This document shows positions 1 to 9,798 of a DNA stretch of 64,000 nucleotides, piece by piece. The notes under the pieces were generated by a model that saw nothing but the letters and a program-made list of their open reading frames with translations, was not told where the DNA came from and made no database searches. This DNA is from Bradyrhizobium septentrionale (GTDB taxonomy: Bacteria; Pseudomonadota; Alphaproteobacteria; Rhizobiales; Xanthobacteraceae): NCBI RefSeq assembly GCF_011516645.4, contig NZ_CP088285.1, forward strand, positions 7,396,501-7,460,500, in the 5' to 3' direction. Made by a program: the position numbers and the translations under genes. Within the stretch, counting starts at the first letter, position 1; each line of letters starts with the position of its first letter.

Positions 1-1270
1 TGGAGCGGCCGGTGGAGCCGACGGCGCCGATTACCTGGCCGATCTTGACGGTGTCACCGACCTTGACGCCGATCTCGGAGAGATGGCCGTAGCGGGTCGA
101 AAGGCCGTTGCCGTGATCGACCTCGACCATGCGGCCATAACCGCCGGCCCAGCCCGCCGACACCACCTTGCCGTTGGCGGTGACGCGCACCGGATCGCCC
201 TGGGCGGCGCGGAAGTCGAGCCCGGTGTGCATCGCCGGCCGGCCGAGGAAGGGATCAGAGCGCACGCCGAAGCCGCTGGTGAACTCGACTTCGCCGACGA
301 CCGGCTTGCGATAGGGCACCAGCGCCAGCGTCTGGTTCAGCCGCTGCATCTGGGCGCGGTTGATGTTGATGCGATAGAGCTGGCGCTCGAACGCGCCGGC
401 GTCGGCAGAGAGTTTCACAGGGACAAAGGGCCCGCCCATGCCGGAGCGCGGCGTCGCCGCTTCGAGCTGCGCCATGTTGAGGCCGAGGTCGGAGATCACG
501 CCGCGCATCCGGCGCACCCGCGATTCGATGCCGTCCTCGACCGAAGACAGCGCGGCGACCTGGCGCCGCTCCACCTGGTCAAGCGAGGTCTGCAGACGGA
601 CCAGGACGTTGTCGACGCCCTGCGCCTTGGCGAACTGGTTCGGCTGCGCCTTGGCGATCAGCGGTGCGCGCGATTCCAGCCGCGCCTCGCGATCCGGCGG
701 TGCCACGAAGATCACGGTGTCGCTGATCGGCGAGGGTTTTGGCGCGCCGGAGGAGGGCGCCTGCTCGGCGCGGCCCTGCGGCTTGATCGATCCAGTCGAG
801 GTGGCATCGGGCATCGCGCCGAGCGCGGTGGCGCGCGATTCCAGCGTCGACTGCCGCTTCATGATCTGATCGAGCTTCTGGTCGAACTGCTCCTGGTCGA
901 GCAGCTGGCGGCTGGTGGTGCGATCGACCTTGGCGCGCAGCTCGGAGATGCGGTCCTCATAGGCGTATTGCATCTCGGCCTGGCGCGCGATCAGCCGGGT
1001 CAGGACGTCGTCACGGAATGCGAAATAGGTCGCGGTCGCCGCCGACCACATGCCGAGCAGGACCACGGTGCCGACCGCGATCCAGAACACGACCGGCCCG
1101 AACCGGACCTGCTTGCCGGCGTGGACAATGGTGTAGCCTTCGCCGGCGGCCGCCACCGCTGCTGCCGGAGCGGCGTACTGCGCTGCCGGACGGCGTGCGG
1201 GCGTCCGGCCATGGTCCTGCGGATGATGGTGTTTCTGGTATTCCTGGTGATGACCGGACCGGCTCGACAT
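1..1270 (-). CDS. M23 family metallopeptidase, membrane-anchored (3' end outside window)
   Basis: Predicted zinc endopeptidase that cuts peptidoglycan cross-links in the periplasm. The start ATG at 1270 follows GGGAG six bases upstream. The N-terminus is rich in His and Gln (residues 6-20). A single membrane helix spans about 58-82 (FWIAVGTVVLLGMW), followed by a Glu/Arg/Gln-rich stretch likely to form a coiled coil. Near the window edge the LytM core is visible: MHTGLDFR (first zinc ligands) and later STRYGHLS, then the typical GDTVKIGQVIGAVGSTGRS segment. At least 423 residues are present and the C-terminus lies to the left of the window. The anchor-coiled-coil-LytM order resembles division or elongation hydrolases and their EnvC-like activators. 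I infer a cell-wall role but cannot tell enzyme from activator because the last zinc ligand may be outside. Confidence 0.85.
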   Translation of the reverse strand, partial: MSSRSGHHQEYQKHHHPQDHGRTPARRPAAQYAAPAAAVAAAGEGYTIVHAGKQVRFGPVVFWIAVGTVVLLGMWSAATATYFAFRDDVLTRLIARQAEMQYAYEDRISELRAKVDRTTSRQLLDQEQFDQKLDQIMKRQSTLESRATALGAMPDATSTGSIKPQGRAEQAPSSGAPKPSPISDTVIFVAPPDREARLESRAPLIAKAQPNQFAKAQGVDNVLVRLQTSLDQVERRQVAALSSVEDGIESRVRRMRGVISDLGLNMAQLEAATPRSGMGGPFVPVKLSADAGAFERQLYRININRAQMQRLNQTLALVPYRKPVVGEVEFTSGFGVRSDPFLGRPAMHTGLDFRAAQGDPVRVTANGKVVSAGWAGGYGRMVEVDHGNGLSTRYGHLSEIGVKVGDTVKIGQVIGAVGSTGRS

Positions 1271-1369
1271 CGGTACTCCCGCGGCCGGTCGGACCAAGCT
1301 CCGTACGGCTAATTTGCGGGGCGATTTGAGCCCGGTATGGTTAATTTTCAGGAAACGGAACCCCTCCCG

Positions 1370-2083
1370 TCAGAGCGACCGGGCGGCCTCCAGTACCGCT
1401 TCGGCATGGCCGTCGACCTTCACATGGCGCCAGATCCGGGCGACTTTTCCGCCGGCATCCACCAGAACCGTGGTGCGAATAATTCCCATGAAGGTCCTGC
1501 CATACATGGATTTTTCGCCCCAGGCGCCATACGCCTCCAGCATCTGATGGGCAGGATCCGAGACCAGCGGCACGGACAGCTGGTGTTTGTTTCGAAATGA
1601 CTCCTGTGCCTTAACCGTATCGGCGGATATGCCGACCACCTCGGCACCCGTCGCGGCGAACTCGCTTTTGAGCCGGGTGAAGTCGATCGCCTCGCGGGTG
1701 CAGCCGGGGGTGTCGGCGCGGGGATAGAAGAACAGCACCAGCTTCTTGCCGGCGAAATCCTTTAGCGAAACGGTGTCGCCCCCGTCGCGCGGCAGGCTAA
1801 AGGCGGGTGCCGCGGCGCCTTCGGCAAGTGTGACGGCGGACGGCTTGGTCACTGACGCGGTCGGCTCACGCTTTAACGGTTTCGATGCAGGCTTGTGCGA
1901 GGCTTTGCTTCGAACACCCGCCGCGGTCCTGGTCTTGGTTGTTTTGGCGGCTGCCTTTTTCGCAGCTGTTGTGCGGGTTTTGGTCGCGGACTTCCCAGTG
2001 CTTGCGCTGGCGGCGCGCGCAACCTTTGTTGCGACCCGCTTTCCGGTTGTGTTGGAGGATTTCTTGCGCGTTTTCTTGGACAT
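1370..2083 (-). CDS. bcp: Bcp-type peroxiredoxin with Lys/Ala-rich N-terminal tail
   Basis: Thiol peroxidase that reduces hydroperoxides. The catalytic part (about residues 95-237) carries the peroxidatic Cys in DTPGCTREAIDF; the position where E. coli Bcp has its resolving Cys five residues later is not Cys, so this looks like a 1-Cys or differently resolved Bcp. The first ~85 residues are a low-complexity Lys/Ala/Thr/Arg tail resembling histone H1 or AlgP repeats, roughly half as long again as a normal ~155-residue Bcp. The chosen ATG at 2083 has GAAAGGAAGG just upstream; the frame remains open to 2119. It is divergent from the large AsmA-like gene. The tail may bind DNA or polyanions; that is inference. 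Confidence 0.85.
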   Translation of the reverse strand: MSKKTRKKSSNTTGKRVATKVARAASASTGKSATKTRTTAAKKAAAKTTKTRTAAGVRSKASHKPASKPLKREPTASVTKPSAVTLAEGAAAPAFSLPRDGGDTVSLKDFAGKKLVLFFYPRADTPGCTREAIDFTRLKSEFAATGAEVVGISADTVKAQESFRNKHQLSVPLVSDPAHQMLEAYGAWGEKSMYGRTFMGIIRTTVLVDAGGKVARIWRHVKVDGHAEAVLEAARSL

Positions 2084-2325
2084 ACGCCTTCCTTTCGTCG
2101 CTTTCCGAGGCTCAACCATTGAGGTATTGCGGGTCTCATTCGCGGCGGCCGGATTCGCATCGGCCGCTGGGCAAGTTTGATGGCCACGGAGTATGGTGAC
2201 AAGGAATTCGACGCGTTACCCGTCCGCTTGCTGAATTGGCTTTTGTTTGGGTTGTTTGGTCCGTTCTTTTTGGTCCGTACTTGGGGCCATCGGCGAGTAA
2301 CATGATTAGGCGAGGATAGGCGGCG

Positions 2326-5300
2326 ATGCCGGCACAGGAGCGCTCGATACGAATCGACGGGCGTCCTGATGGCGGCGATCAGCTTCGCCGTCAGCACCGA
2401 GAGGCAATGGCAAGGAAAACGTCGCCGCAGGGTCCAAATCCGCGCGCCGGGGCTGACTTCTCGCAATGGGAAGACGACGCCGCGTGGGACGAGCAGGATG
2501 AGGCGGCGGGCCACCGTGCGCGGCAATTGCTGTCGCGTTCCAATGGCAACCTGCATCGCTTCACCGACTTTTGCTCCGGCATGCAGCGCTGGCTGAACGG
2601 CGGGCGCTGGATTCGTCGCATCGGATTGGTCCTCGCGGTGCTCGTCGTGATCTTCGCGACCTGCTTCGCCGCGTTGTGGTGGCGGCTCGGCGCCGGTCCG
2701 ATCAATCTCGACATGGCAACGCCGTGGCTTGCCGCGGCGATCGAGGAAAATATCGGCCACGGCAACACCGTCGAGGTCGGCGGAACCCAGATCGAGCGCG
2801 CCGGCCGCGTCAGGATCGCGGTGCGCATCCGCGACATCATCGTCCGCGACCGCGACCATGCGATCGTCGCGAGTGCGCCGAAGGCCGAGGTGCGGTTGTC
2901 GGGTACGGCGCTGCTGATGGGGCAGTTGCGGGCGGAGAGCCTCAACCTGGTCGATGCGGAGCTGTCGGTCCGCATCACGCCCGATGGCTATGTGACCGTA
3001 TCCACCGGCGATACCGCCAAGCCGCTTGCCACCGGCGTTGCCTCCAAGAAGGAGGCGGGCATGCCGCCGACATTCCCGCGTCCGCTGCCCGCCGTACCAT
3101 TGCCCGCAGTGCCGTCGCCGCCGGTTGCCTCCGAGCCTTCGGCGGCCGCGCAGGAATCGGCCCAGAACGGACTGCTCGCCGGTCTCGACTGGCTGGACAG
3201 TCTCAGCCTGACCGGCCTCGACGGGCAGAACCTCAACGAGATCGGCCTGAAGAACGGCAATCTCGTCGTCGACGACCAGCAGCGCGGCAACAAATGGAGT
3301 TTTGAGAATATCAGCCTGAGCCTGCGGCGACCGAGCGGTGGCGGCGTCGCGCTCAGTTTTGGCGAGGAGGGCGCCAAGCCCTGGTCGGTGCGCATGGTGA
3401 TCGGGCCGCAGACCAACGGCGTGCGCTCGGTCGACATCAAGGCCGACAAGGTCTCCACCAGCAACATCCTGCTCGCGCTCCGGACCAAGGACCTGACCTA
3501 CACCGCCGACCTGCCGTTATCGGGCGAATTGAAAGGCGAGCTCGGCCGCGACGGCCTGCCGACCTACTTCCGCGGCAAGGTCAATGTCGGCGCCGGCAAC
3601 ATCATCGACACCGACACGCCCGACTATCCGATGCCGGTCGATTCGGCCGAGATGAGCGTCGAATGGGATTCGGGGCGGCGCGTGCTGCTGGCGCCGATCA
3701 AGATCGTCTCCGGCGCCAACCGCATCACGCTGCTCGGCCATCTCGAACCACCGAACGACAATGTCACGGACTGGCAGGCCGGTCTGTCGGGCGGCACCAT
3801 CGTGCTGGCCGACGCCGACAAGAATGAGCCGCCGCTGATCTTCAATCGCATCAACATCGGCTTTCGGTTCGACACCGACAAGAAGCGCGTGCTGCTGACC
3901 CAGGCCGACATTTCCAATGGCGAGATCGGCGTCGCCGGCACCGGCAGCATCGATTATTCCGGCGAGCCGCGGTTGCAACTCGGCTTCGCCGGCACGCCGA
4001 TGTCGGCCTCCGCCCTGAAGCGGATGTGGCCGGTCATCATCGTGCCCGAGGTGCGCGAATGGGTGCTCGAGCGGATCGACCGCGGCACGCTCCAGCGCAT
4101 CGATGTCGGGGTCAACTCGCCGGTTCACAATCTGTCCCGCAAGGGACCGCCTATTCCGGATGATGGCCTCTCGGTCAACATTGTCGCCTCTGGAGTCACG
4201 GTGCGTCCGGTGGACAAGATGCCTGCGGTGCATGATGCGGACCTGAAGGCGAGGGTCACCGGCCGCACCGCGACCGTGACCATCAACCAGGGCATCGCCG
4301 ACACGCCGGCGGGCCGCAAGATCACGCTGTCGGACTTTACCTTCGAGGTGCCGGACATGGCGCCCAAGCCGTCGCCGTCGAAGGTCAAGTTCCGGGTCGA
4401 CTGCCCGGTGCCGGCCGCCGCCGAAATCCTCGCATCCGACCGGCTCAGCGATCTCTCCGGTCCGCCGATCGATCCCAACGCCTCTAAGGGCAACGTCACG
4501 GCCACGATCAATCTCGGCATGCCTGTGAAGGGCGAGCTGACCAAGGCCGATACGCAATATTCCGTCACCGCCGACATTGCCGGTGTTGCCGTCGACAAGC
4601 TGGTGATGAACCAGAAGCTCGAGGCCAATACGCTGAAGGTGATCGCCAGCAATGCCGGCTTCCAGGTCAAGGGCGACGTCAAGATCAACGGACAGGCGGC
4701 GTCGCTCGACTACCGCAAGCCGGCCGACGGCGACGCCGACGTCAAGCTGCAGGCGACGCTGGATGACGCGAGCCGCGCGCGCCTCGGGCTCGATCTCGGG
4801 CCGGCGGTCTCGGGCGCAATCCCGATCAAACTGAGCGGCAAGATCGGCAGCGGCGACAACCCGACCACCAAGATGGGCGTCGAGGCTGATCTCACCCAGC
4901 TCAAGCTCGACAACATCCTGCCGGGTTGGGTCAAGGCACAGGGCAGGGCCGGCAAGGCGACCTTCAACGTGGTGCCGAAGGGACAATCGACCCGGTTCGA
5001 GGACATCTCGATCGAAGGCAGCGGCGTGTCGATCAAGGGCGCGCTCGAGGTCGACCAGAACGGCGACCTGATGAATGCGAACTTCCCGACTTACGCGCCG
5101 TCGGAAGGCGACAAGACATCGTTGCGGGCCGATCGCGGTCCCGACGGCGTGATCAAGGTGACGATCCGCGGCGACGTGTTCGACGGCCGCGGCTTCCTGA
5201 AATCGGCGATCTCCGGCCGCGACAGCGATCCCAAGAGCAAGACCAAGACCACCGATTTCGATGCCGATCTGAAACTCGGCGCGGTGGCCGGCTTCAACGG

Positions 5301-6030
5301 CGAGGCGATGCGCGGCGTCGACGCCAAGATCTCGCGCCGCAACGGGTACTTCAAGGCGTTCACGCTGGCCGGCAAGGTCGGCGGCCAAGCTACCCCCGTC
5401 AGCGTCGACTTGCGGCGCCAGCAGGCACGGGAAGTGATCTATCTGCAAACCGGCGACGCCGGCGCGCTGCTGCGCTTCATCGATACCTATTCCAAGGTGG
5501 TCGGCGGTCAGCTCATGCTGGCGTTGGAGCCGCCGACACCGGATCAGGGTCCCAAGGACGGCCTGATCACTATTCGCGACTTCTCGGTGAAGGGCGAAGC
5601 CCAGCTCGACCGCGCGGTCGCTGGCGGGCCGATCAGCACCCAGAACGGCATTGGGTTCGACGCGCTGCGCGCCGAGTTCACGCGCCAGAGCGGCCAGCTT
5701 TCGATCCGCGACGGCGTGGTCAAGGGACCGAGCATCGGCGCCACCATCAAGGGCAGCATCGACTATGTCGGCAACCAGGTGCGGATGAACGGCACCTTCA
5801 TTCCGATGTACGGCTTGAACAACATGTTCGGACAGATCCCGTTCTTCGGGATATTCCTCGGCGCCGGCAGCAATGAGGGGCTGATCGGCGTCACCTATGA
5901 GGTGGTCGGCACGCCGAACCAGCCGGTGCTGCGCGTCAACCCGATCTCGGCGCTGGCACCCGGGTTGACGCGGAAGATCTTCGACTTCAATCAATACAAT
6001 CCGACCGATCTGCCGCCGACGAACAACTAG
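2326..6030 (+). CDS. AsmA/YhdP-like large membrane-anchored protein (DUF3971-type)
   Basis: A 1234-residue protein with one membrane helix at about residues 99-119, then a long beta-rich periplasmic region of the AsmA/YhdP/TamB type. It has a Pro-rich linker near residues 248-275 and repeated short segments with Gly-Asp-Leu and Lys-Gly patterns. The C-terminal part (SVKGEAQLDRAVAGGPI through MNGTFIPMYGLNNM) is the conserved end seen in alphaproteobacterial DUF3971/AsmA_C proteins. Family members of this shape are bridge-like proteins thought to move or balance phospholipids between inner and outer membranes. ATG 2326 is used; ATG 2407 (MARKTSPQG) is a plausible alternative. A methyltransferase follows 27 bases downstream. 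Confidence 0.75.
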   Translation: MPAQERSIRIDGRPDGGDQLRRQHREAMARKTSPQGPNPRAGADFSQWEDDAAWDEQDEAAGHRARQLLSRSNGNLHRFTDFCSGMQRWLNGGRWIRRIGLVLAVLVVIFATCFAALWWRLGAGPINLDMATPWLAAAIEENIGHGNTVEVGGTQIERAGRVRIAVRIRDIIVRDRDHAIVASAPKAEVRLSGTALLMGQLRAESLNLVDAELSVRITPDGYVTVSTGDTAKPLATGVASKKEAGMPPTFPRPLPAVPLPAVPSPPVASEPSAAAQESAQNGLLAGLDWLDSLSLTGLDGQNLNEIGLKNGNLVVDDQQRGNKWSFENISLSLRRPSGGGVALSFGEEGAKPWSVRMVIGPQTNGVRSVDIKADKVSTSNILLALRTKDLTYTADLPLSGELKGELGRDGLPTYFRGKVNVGAGNIIDTDTPDYPMPVDSAEMSVEWDSGRRVLLAPIKIVSGANRITLLGHLEPPNDNVTDWQAGLSGGTIVLADADKNEPPLIFNRINIGFRFDTDKKRVLLTQADISNGEIGVAGTGSIDYSGEPRLQLGFAGTPMSASALKRMWPVIIVPEVREWVLERIDRGTLQRIDVGVNSPVHNLSRKGPPIPDDGLSVNIVASGVTVRPVDKMPAVHDADLKARVTGRTATVTINQGIADTPAGRKITLSDFTFEVPDMAPKPSPSKVKFRVDCPVPAAAEILASDRLSDLSGPPIDPNASKGNVTATINLGMPVKGELTKADTQYSVTADIAGVAVDKLVMNQKLEANTLKVIASNAGFQVKGDVKINGQAASLDYRKPADGDADVKLQATLDDASRARLGLDLGPAVSGAIPIKLSGKIGSGDNPTTKMGVEADLTQLKLDNILPGWVKAQGRAGKATFNVVPKGQSTRFEDISIEGSGVSIKGALEVDQNGDLMNANFPTYAPSEGDKTSLRADRGPDGVIKVTIRGDVFDGRGFLKSAISGRDSDPKSKTKTTDFDADLKLGAVAGFNGEAMRGVDAKISRRNGYFKAFTLAGKVGGQATPVSVDLRRQQAREVIYLQTGDAGALLRFIDTYSKVVGGQLMLALEPPTPDQGPKDGLITIRDFSVKGEAQLDRAVAGGPISTQNGIGFDALRAEFTRQSGQLSIRDGVVKGPSIGATIKGSIDYVGNQVRMNGTFIPMYGLNNMFGQIPFFGIFLGAGSNEGLIGVTYEVVGTPNQPVLRVNPISALAPGLTRKIFDFNQYNPTDLPPTNN

Positions 6031-6057
6031 CGTCGACGCATTCCCTCAGCGCACCCG

Positions 6058-6696
6058 ATGGCTCCGATGAAATTGCCGGACATGGCCGACCGGATCATCG
6101 ATCACTACGAGCATCACGCCGCGGCCTGGGATGCTGATCGGCGCGCGGCCGACTGGAACGACAAGCCGTGGCATGATCGCTTCATCAAGGCGCTGCCTGC
6201 CGCGGCTGATGTGCTCGATCTCGGTTGCGGATCGGGTGTCCCGGTCGCCCGGCACATGGCCGAGCACGGGCTTCGCGTCACCGGCGTCGACGCGTCGCCG
6301 ACTTTCATTGCCCTGTGCCGTGAGCGACTCCCGGAGCATGAATTCGTCGTCGGGGATATGCGGTCGCTGCGGCTTGCCCGTCGATTCGATGGCGTGCTCG
6401 CCTGGGACAGCTTTTTCCACCTCACGCCGGACGATCAGCGCGGGATGTTCGACGTGTTCGCCCGGCACGCCGGCCCATCGGCCGTGCTGATGTTCAACAG
6501 CGGGCCGCACCATGGCGAAAGCATCGGCGAGTACCGGGGCGATCCGCTCTATCACGCGAGCCTGGAGCCGGACGAATACATGGCGCTGCTCGATGGAATC
6601 GGCTTCGACGTCATTGCCCATGTTGTCGAAGACTGGGTCGCCGCAGGCGGCCGTACGGTCTGGCTTGCGCAAAGGCGACTTCACAGAACGGCATAA
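6058..6696 (+). CDS. class I SAM-dependent methyltransferase
   Basis: Predicted methyltransferase of 212 residues. Motif I is VLDLGCGSGVPVARHM (about residues 56-71), followed by the acidic strand end GVDASP and GDMRSLRL, all typical of the Rossmann SAM-binding fold. The substrate cannot be read from sequence; the C-terminal half has no diagnostic motif. It starts 27 bases after the AsmA-like gene and could be cotranscribed with it. No clear ribosome-binding site precedes ATG 6058, and ATG 6067 or 6082 in the same frame are alternatives. A strong hairpin lies right after the stop. Confidence 0.8.
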   Translation: MAPMKLPDMADRIIDHYEHHAAAWDADRRAADWNDKPWHDRFIKALPAAADVLDLGCGSGVPVARHMAEHGLRVTGVDASPTFIALCRERLPEHEFVVGDMRSLRLARRFDGVLAWDSFFHLTPDDQRGMFDVFARHAGPSAVLMFNSGPHHGESIGEYRGDPLYHASLEPDEYMALLDGIGFDVIAHVVEDWVAAGGRTVWLAQRRLHRTA

Positions 6697-6700
6697 GAAA

Positions 6701-6727
6701 GCGGCGCCCGAATGGATCGGGCGCCGC
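6701..6727. terminator. hairpin between convergent genes, likely bidirectional terminator
   Basis: A perfect 10-bp stem (GCGGCGCCCG / CGGGCGCCGC) with a 7-base loop sits in the 61-bp gap between the end of the methyltransferase and the end of the convergent phosphatase gene. On the minus strand it is followed by TTTC and on the plus strand by AGATTTAG, so U-tracts are short. Position and stem strength support transcription termination in both directions. Confidence 0.6.
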
Positions 6728-6757
6728 AGATTTAGAGTCTTCCGCAGTCGTTTCGAC

Positions 6758-8356
6758 TCAGCGGTCGAAACCGGGCAGGGCGGTGGTGTGCTCGGCGCGG
6801 GCTCCGGTCAGCTTGTTGGGGTTGAGGTGGAGTGCGCGCAGGATCGTGGGTGCGACCTGCTTGTTCTCGACCTTCTCATCAACCACCGCGCCTTCGAAGC
6901 CGGGGTTGGCGACGACCAGCAGGACGTGGGTATCGTCGTCGGTGAAGCCGCCGTGCTCGGAGACCTTCTTCGAACTGCCGCTGTAGATCGTGCCATGGAG
7001 CGGCTGGATGATGATGTCGGGCGTGCGGCCCTGCGCCGGGTTACCGAATTTGTCCTCCAGCTCGTCGCCGGTATAGATTTTCTCGATCCGGGCCTGGTTC
7101 AGGAGGACCTTGTCGTTTTCGAGGATGCCGACGGCCTTCGCGGTCTGGGTGTGATCGGCCAGCCAGATCAGCGAGACGTCGTCGGCAGTCTCCTGCGCCA
7201 CCTTGACGCCGCCGGCGCTCAAGAGATCGACCGGGTCGACGACGTCGGCATGGCCCATCAGTAGCCTCGGATTGGTGCTGCCCTTCAGCATGTGAAGCTG
7301 GTCCACATCGATCGGCGACTGGCCATGCTTCGCACCGACGACAACCAAAGTATTCTTCGTGAGATGCTGCTTGTCGAGCTGATCAAGCATCTGGCCAAGC
7401 GAGCTGTCGACGAAGTCGAGCGACAATTCGAGCTGCGCGCTCGGTGTGCCCTTTGCGTCCGTGTAGCCGTCGGCGGTGACCTTCTGTCCGACGCTGACGG
7501 CCTGGAAGTTCATGCCCAGGATCGCCGGCACGCCAACCGTCTTGGTCCCGGTGTGGTCGAGGCCCTTGATCCAGTTCAGGACGGCGGTGACCTTCAGATT
7601 GTCATAGTAGCGGGTGTAGACCGGGTTCACGGTCCAGTCGTCGCCGGCCTGGGGTGCCGGGATCAACTGGGGTGCGGTGGCAAGCACGGTCGTCGAATTG
7701 ATCTCGGGCGCGTAGAGCTCATCGAGGCCCTTGCCGGAGGGGCCGCTGATAATCTCATAGGCCGGGTGCTTGTCCGACCAGGCCGTGCGCAGGCCGGCCT
7801 CGTGGATGACTTCCATGATCGTCGTGGTGTCGTTCTTCAGGTACGCGTGCGGATAGACCGGCTGGCAAGCGCCGCCGACCTTGCGCAGCGGCAGGTTAGC
7901 CGGATTGATGTGGTCGGAATTCGTCGGGCCACCGCCGTCGAGCTTGGTCAGATCGTAATCGAGCGCTTCAAAGTATGTGGCTTCGGTGCCCGGCTTGCCC
8001 TGGCAGTTGCTGCCGGGCGGAAACAGGGTCTGGTCGTAGGTGTCGTCGTAAAACACGCCGTGCGTCTTCGGCGAGGCGCCGGTCATGAACGCCAGCAGCC
8101 CCGGAAAGGAATCCGACGGGCGGGAGGTGTGCGCATTGGTGTAATGCAGACCATGCCTCAGCAGCTTGGCGAAGGCCGATGTCGGGTGTCCCTTGACATA
8201 ATGCTGCAGGTCGACCTCGTGCATGCCGTCGACGCTGATCAGAAGCACATGCTCGATGGCGCGATGATCGCGGTCGTCATCGTCGGCACGTGCGGCCGTG
8301 CTGAGCGCGCTCGAGCCGAGCAACACTGCAATTGCGAACTTTCCAATTCTATTCAT
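6758..8356 (-). CDS. secreted alkaline-phosphatase-superfamily phosphodiesterase
   Basis: A 532-residue exported protein of the type I phosphodiesterase/nucleotide pyrophosphatase branch of the alkaline phosphatase superfamily. It has a signal peptide (MNRIGKFAIAVLLGSSALSTAARA, cut before DDDD). The metal-binding start of the fold is visible as HVLLISVDGMHEVDL, where the second Asp-containing motif and the downstream Thr (SDSFPGLLAFMTGA region) form the active site; SEHGGFTDDDTHVLLVV near the C-terminus carries the late His/Asp ligands. GGGAGGG lies 8 bases before ATG 8356. Substrate is unknown. The MFS transporter lies behind it on the same strand, about 200 bp away. Confidence 0.8.
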   Translation of the reverse strand: MNRIGKFAIAVLLGSSALSTAARADDDDRDHRAIEHVLLISVDGMHEVDLQHYVKGHPTSAFAKLLRHGLHYTNAHTSRPSDSFPGLLAFMTGASPKTHGVFYDDTYDQTLFPPGSNCQGKPGTEATYFEALDYDLTKLDGGGPTNSDHINPANLPLRKVGGACQPVYPHAYLKNDTTTIMEVIHEAGLRTAWSDKHPAYEIISGPSGKGLDELYAPEINSTTVLATAPQLIPAPQAGDDWTVNPVYTRYYDNLKVTAVLNWIKGLDHTGTKTVGVPAILGMNFQAVSVGQKVTADGYTDAKGTPSAQLELSLDFVDSSLGQMLDQLDKQHLTKNTLVVVGAKHGQSPIDVDQLHMLKGSTNPRLLMGHADVVDPVDLLSAGGVKVAQETADDVSLIWLADHTQTAKAVGILENDKVLLNQARIEKIYTGDELEDKFGNPAQGRTPDIIIQPLHGTIYSGSSKKVSEHGGFTDDDTHVLLVVANPGFEGAVVDEKVENKQVAPTILRALHLNPNKLTGARAEHTTALPGFDR

Positions 8357-8553
8357 GATGGACGCCCTCCCTGGAGAAATTGGCGTCCTTGAATACCGCT
8401 GCGAACACGACGGCGATGTGAAACCGGAATGATAATGCCGTGACTGTCCCGCACTCGAGCGATGCGGCCGGTTCGCCAGAAGAAGCCAGAAGAAAGTGCG
8501 TCAAGACAAGAAATCGAGAGCCCCGATTCGATTCAATCGGAACGGAAGCAGCG

Positions 8554-9798
8554 CTAGCGCCGCAGCGCCGGCACAACCAGGAACGGAATCAGGCCGAGCA
8601 CCACGTTGACCAACGCGAAGGCGATCAGCGGATTGTAGCTATGGGTCCAGTCGTGGATCAGGCCGCCGCCCCATGAGCCGAGGCCGGAGCCGAGACCGCT
8701 GCCGATCATGATGGTGCCGTAGATGGTGCCGACGCGCTCGCCGCGGAAGATCTTTAGCGCGGTCGCGGTGATCAGCGGGCCGCGCGAGCCGATCATGCTG
8801 CCGAAGCAGATGATGAAGCCGGTCAGCAGCCAGTAGTTCGGATGCCACTGCAGCAGCCAGAGCAGGATGATGCCGAGGATCGAGACGCCGTAGCTGAACA
8901 GCACACTGGGGCGGCGGCCGATGATGCCGTCGAGCGTGGAGACGCCGAGCATGCCGACGAACAGCGCGACACCAGAGAAACCCCAGGCCGTTGCGGCCTG
9001 CAGCGGCGGGAAGCCGACATCGATCAAATAGGCGACGATCTGCGCCGTCAGCGCATACATCGCGACCGCCGTGAAGAAGAAGGTGGAGAACAGCGCCCAG
9101 AAGGCGTGGTGGCGCATCGCGCCGAGCAGCGTCCAGCCTTCGTCGGCCAGGCTGGTCTCCGCCTTCCTGACGATGTGCGGCGATCCGCCTGCGAGCAGGC
9201 GCCACGGCAGCAACACCAGCGGCACAAGGAGGCAGAGCGCACCGACGCCGAACGCCTGATAGGCGTTGCGCCAGCCGATCCGGTCGATCAGGACCTGCGA
9301 CAGCGGTAGCAGCACCAGCAAGCCGGCACCCATTGCCGAATACATCACCGCCATCGCGGTCGGCAGCCGCGGCCCGAACCAGCGGCCGAGCAGGATCGAG
9401 TTCGACACGTTGCCGATCAGCGCGGTGCCGAAACCGACGCAGAGGCCGACGCTGAGCTGGAATTGCCAGAGCTGCTGGGCGCGCGACGCCACCAGGAAGG
9501 CGCCGCCGAGCAGCGAGAGGCCGAGCGCATAGACCACGCGCGGGCCCGAGCGGTCGAACAGGCGTCCGACCAGCGGCGCGGCGAGACCGCTGGCGAGCCA
9601 TGCGAGCGAATAGACCGACACCACCGAGGCGCGATCCCAGCCGAAGTTTTCCGAGATCGGTTTCAGGAACACCGTAAAACTGTCGCTAAGGCCGCGCCCG
9701 AGCACCGACAGCACGAAGCACAGCGCCAGCACGTTCAGTGCAACGCGCGCGGATTTCGGCTTCGCGAGCCTGTCGTCGAGGGGGGTGTTCTGGTCCAT
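8554..9798 (-). CDS. MFS transporter, monocarboxylate/oxalate-formate-like
   Basis: A 414-residue integral membrane protein with about 12 hydrophobic helices. The signature between helices 2 and 3 (GRLFDRSGPRVVYALG) matches the MFS G-x3-D-R-x-G-R/K pattern, and the overall sequence (SDSFTVFLKPISENFGWDRASVVSVYSLAWL) resembles the MCT/OFA branch that carries small organic anions. The substrate is not known. The bases before ATG 9798 contain no ribosome-binding site; the sequence there is CCCTCC, the reverse sense, so translation may be weak, leaderless or begin elsewhere. No internal ATG has a better context near the N-terminus. Confidence 0.8.
   Translation of the reverse strand: MDQNTPLDDRLAKPKSARVALNVLALCFVLSVLGRGLSDSFTVFLKPISENFGWDRASVVSVYSLAWLASGLAAPLVGRLFDRSGPRVVYALGLSLLGGAFLVASRAQQLWQFQLSVGLCVGFGTALIGNVSNSILLGRWFGPRLPTAMAVMYSAMGAGLLVLLPLSQVLIDRIGWRNAYQAFGVGALCLLVPLVLLPWRLLAGGSPHIVRKAETSLADEGWTLLGAMRHHAFWALFSTFFFTAVAMYALTAQIVAYLIDVGFPPLQAATAWGFSGVALFVGMLGVSTLDGIIGRRPSVLFSYGVSILGIILLWLLQWHPNYWLLTGFIICFGSMIGSRGPLITATALKIFRGERVGTIYGTIMIGSGLGSGLGSWGGGLIHDWTHSYNPLIAFALVNVVLGLIPFLVVPALRR

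Noticed and set aside
3517..5994. 825-residue open frame on the minus strand opposite the AsmA-like gene
   Set aside because: Protein is Arg/His/Asp-rich without motifs and mirrors the codon pattern of the plus-strand gene, which has a membrane helix and family features. High GC makes such shadows common.
8474..8495. GCCAGAAGAA direct repeat between phosphatase and MFS genes
   Set aside because: Two short purine-rich units without symmetry; no promoter or gene linked to it.
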